The notes under the pieces: model-generated
What the model saw: only the letters and a program-made list of their open reading frames with translations
Told to the model about the DNA's origin: nothing
Databases searched by the model: none
Source: Actinomycetota bacterium
GTDB lineage: Bacteria > Actinomycetota > Thermoleophilia > Solirubrobacterales > Solirubrobacteraceae
Direction of reading: 5' to 3'
Assembly: GCA_005883905.1 (NCBI GenBank)
Contig: VAYD01000361.1
Coordinates: 1,328-9,153, forward strand
Length of the DNA: 7,826 nt
In this document: one piece after another, positions 1 through 5,953 of the stretch
How the letters are laid out: every line of letters begins with the position of its first letter
Numbering within the stretch: position 1 is the first letter of the stretch
Translations under genes and position numbers: made by a program

Positions 1-591
1 AAGGTGATCCGGACCGGGCGGCGCGTGAGCATCGGGCTGCCGCGGCTGGAGCCCGGCCGCTGGAGCGTTCGGATGCGCGTGAGCGGGCTGAGCCGCGTGT
101 GGCGCGGGCGGCTCGTCGTGCACGGCGTGCATCACAGCGCGCCCGCAACGCCCGCTCCGCCGCCGCCGCCGGCCGACGGCGGCGTCTTCCCGGTCCAGGG
201 CTGGCACATCTACGGCGACGGCATCGGCGCCAAGCGCAAGGGCCACCTGCACGAAGGCCAGGACATCATCGCCGCGCAGGGCACCCCCGTCGTCGCGCCG
301 CTCGCAGGGACGATCTCCTACGTCGACTACCAGGCCGGCGGCGCGGGCTACTACGTCGTCGAGCACGCCGCGGACGGTCGCGACTTCTTCTTCGCCCACT
401 GCCAGAAGGACTCGGTCGCCGTCGTGCCGGGCGAGCCGGTCAGCGCCGGCCAGCGCCTGTGCCTCGTCGGCCACAGCGGCGACGCCATAGGGCCGCACCT
501 GCACTTCGAGATCTGGGTCGGCGGTTGGCGCGTCGACGCCAACAGCCACTTCATCGATCCGCTGCCGGATCTCAGGTCCTGGGATCGCTGA
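1..591 (+). CDS. M23-family metallopeptidase (LytM-like), 5'-partial
   Basis: Secreted or envelope-associated zinc endopeptidase expected to cut peptidoglycan cross-bridges; the family role is established, the substrate here is not. Numbered from a GTG at position 4, residues 1-45 look like the end of a beta-sandwich domain (PGRWSVRMRVSG), residues 46-58 are a Pro/Ala linker, and residues 60-180 are the M23 domain. The zinc-site motif HxxxD is HEGQD (H83, D87), the mid-domain His is H132 (FFAHC) and the HLHFE motif supplies H165/H167, so the active site is complete. The reading frame stays open to the window edge and the first visible domain is cut, so the true start, probably with a signal peptide, lies upstream and the GTG at 4 is unlikely to be it. 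The stop overlaps the convergent AraC-type gene by 20 nt. Confidence 0.88.
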   Translation, partial: KVIRTGRRVSIGLPRLEPGRWSVRMRVSGLSRVWRGRLVVHGVHHSAPATPAPPPPPADGGVFPVQGWHIYGDGIGAKRKGHLHEGQDIIAAQGTPVVAPLAGTISYVDYQAGGAGYYVVEHAADGRDFFFAHCQKDSVAVVPGEPVSAGQRLCLVGHSGDAIGPHLHFEIWVGGWRVDANSHFIDPLPDLRSWDR

Positions 592-1316
592 GCGCCGCGC
601 GCAGCGCCGCGGGCGTCGTGCCGGTCTCGGCGCGCACGGCGCGGGTGAGGTGCGCCTGGTCCGCGAACCCGAGCTCGGCTGCGAGCCGCGCGAGCTCGCG
701 CTCTCCTTCGGCGCAGCGGTCGAGCGCCGCGCGAACGCGCAGCCGCATCCGATGGCGCGCGATCGTGTGCCCCGTCTGCGCGCGGAACACGCGGCTGAGG
801 TGATACGCCATCGGCGAGGGCGCGGCGGGCGCGCTCGGTGGCGGGCCTTCCGGACGCGACGCGTCGCCGATCGACGGCTTCGAGCGCGCCGGCGGCGAGC
901 TCCAGCGCGCGCTCGGCGACGTCCTCTCCGCGGCGCGCGGCGGTGAGCAGCAGCCGATGCCCGACGTCGAGCGCCGGCGCCACCGGCAGCAGCCCGGCCG
1001 GCAGGTCGGGCTCGCCGCCCCACAGCGCCGCCACCAGCTCCGGTTCGAGCGCGATCGACGTGCACTCGTCGCCGTGGTCGTGCGGATGGTCGAAGCGCTG
1101 CTCCTCCCCCGGGCGCATGCAGTACGCGACCGTCGGGTCGAGCAAGGATTCGCCGCCCTCGGCGCTGCGCACGAAGCACCCGCGGCGCACGAAGACAACG
1201 GCGTGGCTGCCGGCGTGCTCGTCGGCGGCGCCGCGGCCCGCCGGGTGGCGACACGCAACGTCCCAGACACCGACGCCCTCCGACGCGAAGATGCTGTTCG
1301 CGGTCAGCATGCTCAC
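572..1316 (-). pseudogene. AraC-family transcriptional regulator, interrupted by an out-of-frame internal deletion
   Basis: One-component regulator: an N-terminal cupin-type sensing domain (EHAGSHAVVFVRRG, then HPHDHGDE) and a C-terminal pair of AraC helix-turn-helix motifs. The sensor half reads in one frame from 1316 (GTG; an ATG lies two codons later) to about 812, ending RPATERARRALADG. The DNA-binding half reads in the next frame from about 811 to the TGA at 572-574: YHLSRVFRAQTG, then RLRVRAALDR, then the second motif GFADQAHLTRAVRAETG. Only about 247 residues remain against a usual 270-290. What is absent is the stretch before YHLSRVFR, namely the helices that begin the first HTH. The frame offset requires loss of 3n+2 bases. 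The sensor frame alone runs on as low-complexity Arg/Ala sequence into the M23 gene, which is clearly not real protein. It is either a decayed gene or an assembly error. It is divergent from the SRPBCC gene, a common arrangement for a regulator and its target. Confidence 0.8.
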
Positions 1317-1374
1317 CCGTTAACGCGCACGAAGGTCCAAGACGTGAGGCCGCCGCGCGCCGACACTGTCGCGC
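1317..1374. promoter_or_regulatory. Divergent intergenic region between AraC-type and SRPBCC genes
   Basis: This 58-bp gap must hold both promoters of a divergent pair. It contains an 11-nt inverted repeat, CGACA-C-TGTCG (1361-1371), which gains three more pairs if one C is bulged, and an 8-bp palindrome CGTTAACG at 1318-1325. Either could be an operator, but neither matches a motif I can name. No convincing Shine-Dalgarno sequence precedes either start. I could not assign -35/-10 boxes. Confidence 0.35.
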
Positions 1375-1782
1375 ATGGCTTCCATCCGTACCGAGACAAC
1401 GATCGACGCGAGCCCCGAGGACGTGTGGGAGGCGCTGCGCGCCTGGGAGGAGCCGCATGTGCGGCTCGTGCCCGGCTTCCTGACCGACACCCGCATGGAC
1501 GGCACCGACCGTATCGTCACGTTCTTCAACGGCGTGACCGTGCGCGAGGTCCTCGTCACGCTCGATGACACCACACGCCGCCTGGTGTGGTCGATCGTCG
1601 ACGGGCCGTACTCGCATCACAACGGCGCGGCGCAGGTGCTGCTCGACGCGGACGGGACGACGCGCTTCGTCTGGACGACGGACCTGTTGCCCGACGCCGC
1701 CGCCGAGCGCACGAAGGCGATGATGGAGCAGGGGACCGCCACCGTCAGGCGGACGCTCGAGACGGCGCGGTCAGCCGCCTGA
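1375..1782 (+). CDS. SRPBCC-family (START/Bet v1-like) small-ligand-binding protein
   Basis: A 135-residue cytosolic protein of the polyketide cyclase/dehydrase-like SRPBCC superfamily, whose helix-grip fold binds hydrophobic ligands. Visible hallmarks are the opening strand and helix IDASPEDVWEALR (residues 10-22), central strands (DRIVTFFNG, VREVLVTLDD, RLVWSIVDG), an HHN turn, the strand TTRFVWTTDLLPD (about 94-106) and a long closing helix rich in Ala, Glu and Arg. Length is normal and the frame is intact. The ATG at 1375 is the natural start because the conserved fold begins at once, although no clear ribosome site is visible. It is divergent from the AraC-type gene, which could control it. 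Its stop overlaps the convergent lipoprotein stop by 12 nt. Ligand and reaction cannot be told from sequence. Confidence 0.82.
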   Translation: MASIRTETTIDASPEDVWEALRAWEEPHVRLVPGFLTDTRMDGTDRIVTFFNGVTVREVLVTLDDTTRRLVWSIVDGPYSHHNGAAQVLLDADGTTRFVWTTDLLPDAAAERTKAMMEQGTATVRRTLETARSAA

Positions 1783-3075
1783 GATCGCGAGGTCCGCGCC
1801 GCCGACGAGGCCGGTCGCCGAGGTCTCGATCGAGAAGCTGGCGTCGCCCAGCGGCCCGAGCGCGATCGAGGCGAGCGGCGGCAGGCCGAGCCGGTCGATG
1901 AGGATCTGGCGAAGCGACGGGCCGCGGGCGAGCCCGACCACCGCGCCGTTCAGCTCGCCCACCCGCTGCAGCCTGCCGGCCGCCACCCCCGCGAGCGCGA
2001 CACCGGGAATGGTCGTGATGACCAGCGTGTCGCCGACGACGCCGTAGCGGGCGCCGTCGAGCCCGGCGGCCGTGAGGAGGCGGCCCATCAGCGGCTTGAG
2101 CCCGTTCAGCGCGTGTGCCATCCGCCCGGGATCGCTGACCCGCGCGGTGAGCGTGAGCGACCGCAGGTCGGGCGACCACAGTGTGGCGTCGCCGCCGAGC
2201 TGGTCGATCACGTCGTGGTCGATGTCGCCGCGGCGAAACAGCTTCAGTGCGCGCCGCGCGAGGTCGTAGCGCCGGTAGGTCGCGGGGTCGCCCGTCTTGA
2301 GCGCGGCGAGACCCGCGCGGATCGTGTGACGCAGGTCCCTGATGCCGACGCTGATGCCGGAGCCGTGGTCGAGCACGAGTGGCGCATCCGCCCCGGTCGC
2401 GATCGGGACCGCGTCCGGCGGCGTCGGCGCGGTCGTGGCGCGCACGCCCGCATGGAGACCCCGATCGTCCGCGAGTACGCTGAAGGCGACGCGGCGCAGC
2501 GAACGGACCCAAGGGAATCTGGATCGCTGCGGGGTTGGGATCAGCGCGGCGTTGGCCTCGCCGCGCACGAGCGCGTTCGCGCGCATCCCGAGCAGGCGCT
2601 CTTCGCGAACGGCGCCCGGCGTTCCCGCCACGACCAGCGGGCCGCGAACGACGATGCGAACGTCCGGGCTCGGCGGGCGCCGGCGCACGATCGCGCGCAG
2701 CGCGGCCTCGTCCTTGACCACCCACGCGCCGAGCAGCCCGTCCTGCGTGCGGGCGACCACGAGGTCGTTGCCGAGCAGCGGCCTGAGGTCGGCGCCGGGC
2801 GCGAGCCCGAGCGCCGCGTTGATCCGCTCCCGCGCCTTCGCCACGACGACGTCCGACCCGATGAAGCGGTTGAGCAGGCTGCGCGCCGCCGCGCTCTGGC
2901 CGTGCTCTGGGTCGGTTGCGAGCGCGATGACGTACGGCGACTCGATCGGGACGTAGGCCAGCGCCTGCGCGAGCGCATCGGGCTGCGGCGCCGGTTTGTG
3001 CTTGCTCCCGCCGCAGCCGGCGAGCGCAACGGCGAGCGCTAAGCAGCAGGCTGCGGCGCGCCGGCTCCGGCCGCC
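1771..3075 (-). CDS. Secreted lipoprotein, DUF3352-like; start codon not identifiable
   Basis: The frame contains a lipoprotein signal: a Cys/Leu/Ala hydrophobic core ending in the lipobox LAGC with the lipidated Cys at 3013-3015, followed by GGSKHKPAPQP, a typical flexible tether. The mature protein would be 414 residues and resembles DUF3352-type proteins of actinobacteria: an opening AYVPIESPYVIALATDP segment, then LRPLLGNDLVVA, then alternating strands and Ala/Leu helices to the end (LVGGADLAISGG). The function of the family is unknown. The odd point is the start: between the upstream in-frame stop (3163-3165) and codon 2842-2844 (GTG) there is no ATG, GTG or TTG, and starting at 2844 would discard the signal peptide and about 57 conserved-looking mature residues. 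The given 5' end is therefore approximate. It lies directly behind the kinase gene, whose stop falls inside the signal-peptide region, so the two are probably co-transcribed. Confidence 0.68.
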   Translation of the reverse strand, partial: GGRSRRAAACCLALAVALAGCGGSKHKPAPQPDALAQALAYVPIESPYVIALATDPEHGQSAAARSLLNRFIGSDVVVAKARERINAALGLAPGADLRPLLGNDLVVARTQDGLLGAWVVKDEAALRAIVRRRPPSPDVRIVVRGPLVVAGTPGAVREERLLGMRANALVRGEANAALIPTPQRSRFPWVRSLRRVAFSVLADDRGLHAGVRATTAPTPPDAVPIATGADAPLVLDHGSGISVGIRDLRHTIRAGLAALKTGDPATYRRYDLARRALKLFRRGDIDHDVIDQLGGDATLWSPDLRSLTLTARVSDPGRMAHALNGLKPLMGRLLTAAGLDGARYGVVGDTLVITTIPGVALAGVAAGRLQRVGELNGAVVGLARGPSLRQILIDRLGLPPLASIALGPLGDASFSIETSATGLVGGADLAISGG

Positions 3076-3683
3076 TGCACGACGAGCTGGACCGCGCCGT
3101 CGGGCCCGAGGCGGTCGGTGTTCAGCACGAGGTCGTAGTCGGCGGGCGATTCTTGCGTTATGTCATAGAAGCGCTTGAGGTAGTCCGCGCGGTTGGAGTC
3201 GCCCTTGTCGATCTGCTTGGCCGCCTCCTTCTCGTCGAGGCCGCGCTGCTCCACGAGCGTGCGCTGCCGCGCGGTCCGCGGCGCGGTGATCATCACCTTG
3301 AGCACATCGCCGCGCTCCCCGAGCGCCATCGACGCCGCGTGGGCCACGATCACGGCCTCGCCGCGCTGCGCGAGCTCCTCGATCGTGGCGCGGATCAGCG
3401 CACGCAGGTCGGGCCCGCCGGGGACGTCGTGGGGCGGCACGTAGCCCGCCATCGCGAGCGTCGAGAGCGACGTGCTCGAGCCGAGGCTGTCGAGGATCCG
3501 GTTCGCCATCGAGCGGCGCTGCTCGGCCTCGGCGACCGATCCTGGATCGATGTCGGCATCCCGAGCTGTCTTGTGGACGATCTCCTCGTCCACGAGCCGG
3601 TAACCGAGCTGTTCGGCGACGGCGGGCGCGACTTCCTCACCGCGGGCGCCGTCGACGGCGGAGATGCAGACCACACGGAACAT
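3039..3683 (-). CDS. Cytidylate kinase-like family protein
   Basis: A 214-residue P-loop NTPase-fold protein matching the cytidylate kinase-like family (Cytidylate_kin2 type). Evidence: an N-terminal strand-loop-helix (VVCISAVDGARGEEVAPAVA, residues 4-23), then QLGYRLVDEEIV (25-36) as in the usual LGYRLYDRELI, a mid-domain strand GEAVIVAHAAS (109-118), a lid segment EQRGLDEKEAAKQIDKGDSN (145-164), and the closing YDLVLNTDRLG (183-193). The expected role is nucleoside monophosphate phosphorylation, but many members have no proven substrate. The P-loop is atypical: the glycine-rich GxGG is replaced by DGARGE, and the later GRG-like turn reads AHA, so catalysis is uncertain. This is not the canonical Cmk of pyrimidine metabolism. 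ATG at 3683 is chosen because the family's first strand starts there and a good promoter ends just upstream. Confidence 0.83.
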   Translation of the reverse strand: MFRVVCISAVDGARGEEVAPAVAEQLGYRLVDEEIVHKTARDADIDPGSVAEAEQRRSMANRILDSLGSSTSLSTLAMAGYVPPHDVPGGPDLRALIRATIEELAQRGEAVIVAHAASMALGERGDVLKVMITAPRTARQRTLVEQRGLDEKEAAKQIDKGDSNRADYLKRFYDITQESPADYDLVLNTDRLGPDGAVQLVVQAAGAGAPQPAA

Positions 3684-3719
3684 CGTTCGACGCTACCCCG
3701 CGCCACGACCCGCGGTCAA
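3684..3719 (-). promoter_or_regulatory. Probable leaderless promoter of the kinase-lipoprotein unit
   Basis: Reading the minus strand, TTGACC (3719-3714) matches a -35 box and TAGCGT (3695-3690) fits the actinobacterial -10 pattern TANNNT, with an 18-nt spacer. The -10 box ends 6 nt before the ATG at 3683, so transcription should start at or beside the start codon and the mRNA would carry no leader. Absence of a convincing Shine-Dalgarno sequence agrees with this. Confidence 0.55.
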
Positions 3720-3742
3720 CCCCGGTTCACGCCGGGTTCACG
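3714..3742 (+). repeat. Three helically phased GGTyMAC-type boxes
   Basis: GGTCAAC at 3714-3720, GGTTCAC at 3724-3730 and GGTTCAC at 3735-3741 sit 10 and 11 bp apart, that is on the same face of the helix. The last two share the 8-mer GGTTCACG. They lie between the two divergent start codons, and the first overlaps the kinase -35 box. They could be binding sites for one regulator of both genes, or chance in a GC-rich spacer. Confidence 0.35.
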
Positions 3743-3750
3743 TCCGCCGG

Positions 3751-3756
3751 TAGCGT
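3751..3756 (+). promoter_or_regulatory. Probable -10 box for the LLM oxidoreductase gene
   Basis: TAGCGT here is identical to the -10 proposed for the divergent kinase gene. A weak -35 candidate, TTCACG, lies at 3726-3731 with a long 19-nt spacer. Transcription would begin about 3763, a few bases before the ATG at 3767, again giving an almost leaderless mRNA. A GTG at 3755 lies within this box and is therefore a poor start. Confidence 0.45.
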
Positions 3757-3766
3757 GCCGAGGCGC

Positions 3767-4660
3767 ATGACGCGCATCGGAGTCCAGCTGCCCGAGGTCG
3801 AGCGCGAGGTCCGCTGGCAGGAGTACCTCGCGATGGCGACCGCGGCCGAGGAGGCCAGGTTCGACAGCATCTACGTGGGCGACCACCTGCTCTACCGCGG
3901 CGATGGCCGGCCTGAGCGCGGGCCCTGGGCGGCCTGGGAGCTGCTCGCCGCGCTGGCTGCCATCACGGAGCGCGCCGAGCTCGGACCGCTCGTCGCCTGC
4001 GCCGCGTTCCACCCGCCGGCGGTGCTCGCCAAGATGGCCGCGACGGTGACGGAGATCAGCGGCGGCCGGTTCGTCCTCGCCCTCGGCGCGGGCTGGAACG
4101 AGGCGGAGTTCCGCGCGTTCGGCATCCCGTTCGACCGCCGCGTGGCGCGGTTCGCCGAGGCGTTCCCGATCATTCGCGGCCTGCTGCGCGGCGAGCGCGT
4201 CACGCTCGACGGTCAGTTCCACTCGGTCGAGGACGCGGTGATGCTGCCACCGGCCCGGTACCGAACGCGGCTCATGATCGGCAGCAACGGGCCGCGGATG
4301 CTGGCGATCGCGCTGCCCGGCGTCGATGCGTGGAACACGTGGTACGAGGACTACGGGAACACGGCTGAGGGGTTCGCCGCGCTCAACGCGAGCATCAGTG
4401 CCGCGGCGCGCGACGCCGGCCGCGCGCCCGAGGAGATCGAGCGCAGCGCGTGCGCGTTCGTCGTCCTCGATCGCAGCGCCGGCGAGCGAAGGATCACGGA
4501 CGCCGCCCCGCCGATCGAAGGCTCGCCCGAGCAGATCGCTTCACGGATCCGCGAGCTTGCGGACGCGGGCGCCGACGAGGTGATCCTCGTCGTGAGCCCG
4601 ATCACCGAGCGCTCGATCCGGGCACTCGGCGAAGCGGTCACAAGCGCTCGAGGGCGGTGA
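3767..4660 (+). CDS. LLM-class flavin/F420-dependent oxidoreductase
   Basis: A 297-residue TIM-barrel protein of the bacterial luciferase-like monooxygenase superfamily. Members in high-GC actinobacteria usually use F420 or FMN to oxidise or reduce varied small substrates in the cytosol. Visible in order: opening strand TRIGVQLPE, the EEARFDSIYVGDHLLYR segment (residues about 29-45), WELLAALAAITERAELGPLV (about 56-75), the ISGGRFVLALGAGWNEAEFRAFGIPF signature (about 97-122) followed by an arginine-rich helix, the phosphate-binding-like LMIGSNGPRML, and the C-terminal GSPEQIASRIRELADAGADEVIL (about 250-272), which is standard for the family. Length and frame are intact. ATG at 3767 is preferred over GTG at 3755, which lies in the -10 box; a GAGG at 3760-3763 is very close to the start. 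Cofactor (F420 or FMN) and substrate are not determinable here. The stop overlaps the convergent aminotransferase stop by 23 nt. Confidence 0.87.
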   Translation: MTRIGVQLPEVEREVRWQEYLAMATAAEEARFDSIYVGDHLLYRGDGRPERGPWAAWELLAALAAITERAELGPLVACAAFHPPAVLAKMAATVTEISGGRFVLALGAGWNEAEFRAFGIPFDRRVARFAEAFPIIRGLLRGERVTLDGQFHSVEDAVMLPPARYRTRLMIGSNGPRMLAIALPGVDAWNTWYEDYGNTAEGFAALNASISAAARDAGRAPEEIERSACAFVVLDRSAGERRITDAAPPIEGSPEQIASRIRELADAGADEVILVVSPITERSIRALGEAVTSARGR

Positions 4661-5767
4661 GCAGTCGCTCGACGTCCTCGGCGTCGTTGTAGTGCACGAG
4701 GCCGGCACGGACCGCGCTGCCCGCGTCGCGGATGCCGAGCGCGGCGGTCAGCTCCCATGCGTAGTTGTGTCCGTTCCAGACGTTGATGCGGTGGCCGGCG
4801 AGGTGCTCGGCCACCTCGCGGGGCGTGTGGCCGGCGACGGTGAAGTACGCCGTCGCTGTCCGGTGCGCCGCGGCGCCGTACGTCGTGACGGCCGGGATGG
4901 AGGCGAGGCCGTCGCGGAGCGTCGCGAACAGCTCGAGCTCGTGGGACTCCGCCGCGGCCATCGAGGCGAGAAGGCGCTCACGGCGCGTGCCGGTCGCCTC
5001 GTCGTCGAGCGCGGCGAGGTGTTCGACGGCGGCGGCGACGCCGGCGAGGTCCGCGAACGCCGCCGTCCCGGTCTCGAACCGCTCCGGCACCTCGTCGGGC
5101 GACGATGCGAGCTTGTCGGGCAGCAGGTCGGCGAGCAGCGCGGGGTCGGCGACAACCGCTCCGACATGGGGGCCCGACCACTTGTAGGCGCTCGTCGCGT
5201 AGAAGTCGGCGCCGAGCGCTGCCATGTCGACCGGGCCGTGCGCCGCGGCATGGACGCCGTCGACGTAGACGAGCGCGCCGGCGCGGTGCGCCAACGCACT
5301 GATCGCGGCCACGTCCGGCCGGGTGCCGAGCACGTTGCTCGCAGCGCTCACGGCCACGAGGCGCGTGCGATCGCCGAGGAGACGCTCGTACTGCTCGGCC
5401 GGCAGCTCGCCCGCGGGGAGATCCACCTCGGCCCACCGGACGGTCGCGCCGGCGCGCGCCGCCGCCTGGACCCAGGGCCGCACGTTGGCGTCGTGGTCGA
5501 GCCGCGACACGACGATCTCGTCACCGGGCTTCCAAGTGCCGGACAACGTGGCGGCGAAGCGGTACGTCAGCGTCGTCATGTTCGGGAGCGGTCGCTCGCG
5601 GGGAACGCGCCGCCGACGTTGCCGAGCCCCTCGCGGTAGGCGTTGGCGATCGCCTCGATCACCGCCGCCGGAACCTGCGTGCCGGCGGCGCCGTCCAGGT
5701 AGGCGTAGCCATCGGCGAGGGCGGGATAGGCGGTGCGGATGCGGGTGACGTCGAACACGACGCGCAT
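4638..5767 (-). pseudogene. Class V aminotransferase, cysteine desulfurase-like (VC1184/TIGR01976-type), interrupted
   Basis: A PLP enzyme of the cysteine desulfurase-like branch; it could act on cysteine or a related amino acid, but the substrate is not known. The N-terminal part reads from ATG 5767: IRTAYPALADGYAYLDGAAGTQVP, then GLGNVGGAFPASDRS, near 5585. The rest reads in another frame from PNMTTLTYRF (about 5585) to TGA 4638-4640. It includes DHDANVRPW, VDGVHAAAHGPVD and SAYKWSGPH, whose Lys (codon 5181-5183) is the expected PLP Schiff-base residue, and it ends with HYNDAEDVERLLTALERL. In relatives a helix and strand link FPASxRS to GPNMTTLTYRF; here they are missing, with a loss of 3n+1 bases. 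About 375 residues remain, against about 400 in relatives. Without the bridge the N-terminal frame ends at once (TGA 5576-5578). An upstream extension of the C-terminal frame through the tRNA antisense strand is spurious. Confidence 0.82.
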
Positions 5768-5803
5768 CTTGCCTGACCGCGCTCGCTACCCTCTCCCCCG
5801 CTC

Positions 5804-5876
5804 GGCGAGATAGCTCAGTTGGTAGAGCACACGACTGAAAATCGTGGTGTCCCCGGTTCGAGTCCGGGTCTCGCCA
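5804..5876 (+). tRNA. tRNA-Phe (GAA)
   Basis: A 73-nt cloverleaf. The acceptor stem GGCGAGA (5804-5810) pairs perfectly with TCTCGCC (5869-5875), with discriminator A5876. The D arm is AGCTCAGTTGGTAGAGC. The anticodon stem is CACGA/TCGTG around the loop CTGAAAA, with anticodon GAA at 5837-5839. The T arm is CCCGG-TTCGAGT-CCGGG. The CCA end is not encoded, as is usual in many actinobacteria. It decodes UUC/UUU. A TACCCT at 5787-5792 could be its -10 box, but no good -35 is visible. The 5' end is 36 bp from the divergent aminotransferase start. Confidence 0.97.
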
Positions 5877-5899
5877 TAGGGCAAGGCTGCGTCTCGCCA
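5868..5899 (+). repeat. 9-nt direct repeat of the tRNA-Phe 3' end
   Basis: GTCTCGCCA occurs at the tRNA 3' end (5868-5876) and again at 5891-5899, 23 bp apart start to start. It reproduces the whole 3' acceptor strand plus discriminator. Repeats of tRNA 3' ends are typical of integrase attachment sites, but the repeat is short, no integrase gene is visible and the separation is tiny. Confidence 0.4.
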
Positions 5900-5908
5900 C
5901 TGCGGCGC

Positions 5909-5953
5909 GGGTGGGAGCGGGGGGCCCACCCTTTCCTTTCCTTTCCTTTCCTT
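5909..5953 (+). terminator. Intrinsic terminator downstream of tRNA-Phe
   Basis: A perfect 7-bp GC stem, GGGTGGG (5909-5915) with CCCACCC (5925-5931) and a 9-nt loop, is followed directly by a pyrimidine tract starting TTT at 5932. It sits 33 nt past the tRNA end, in the right orientation. The tract is an interrupted U-run (TTTCC repeats) rather than pure T. Confidence 0.72.
5932..5953 (+). repeat. (TTTCC)4 tandem pentanucleotide tract
   Basis: Four exact copies of TTTCC (5932-5951) plus TT. It is strikingly AT-rich and strand-asymmetric for this genome, forming a pure polypyrimidine run that provides the terminator tail. Copy number could vary by slippage. Confidence 0.8.

Noticed and set aside
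4..6. GTG at position 4 as the true start of the M23 peptidase
   Set aside because: The frame is open to the window edge and the following residues are the end of a domain, with no signal peptide. The gene almost certainly begins upstream.
351..811. C-terminal continuation of the AraC-type sensor frame into the M23 gene
   Set aside because: After the frame break the residues become Arg/Ala-rich noise, while the real HTH motifs sit in the neighbouring frame and end at 572.
2113..3042. Plus-strand ORF of 309 residues opposite the lipoprotein
   Set aside because: Arg/Ala/Val-rich low-complexity sequence with no domain pattern. It is a shadow frame caused by high GC; the minus strand has clear protein structure.
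5576..5590. Programmed ribosomal frameshift in the aminotransferase (or in the other broken genes)
   Set aside because: A frameshift alone would not restore the missing conserved segment, and no slippery sequence or downstream stem is evident at the junctions.
4692..5639. Plus-strand ORF of 315 residues opposite the aminotransferase
   Set aside because: Arg/Gly/Val-rich shadow of a gene with unmistakable class V aminotransferase motifs on the other strand.
4638..5900. A 420-residue aminotransferase that starts at 5900 and runs through the tRNA
   Set aside because: Its first residues (DPDSNRGHHDFQ and so on) are the antisense translation of tRNA-Phe, and the next stretch is Arg-rich shadow sequence. 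The true N-terminus, IRTAYPALADGYAYLDGAAG, is in another frame from 5767.
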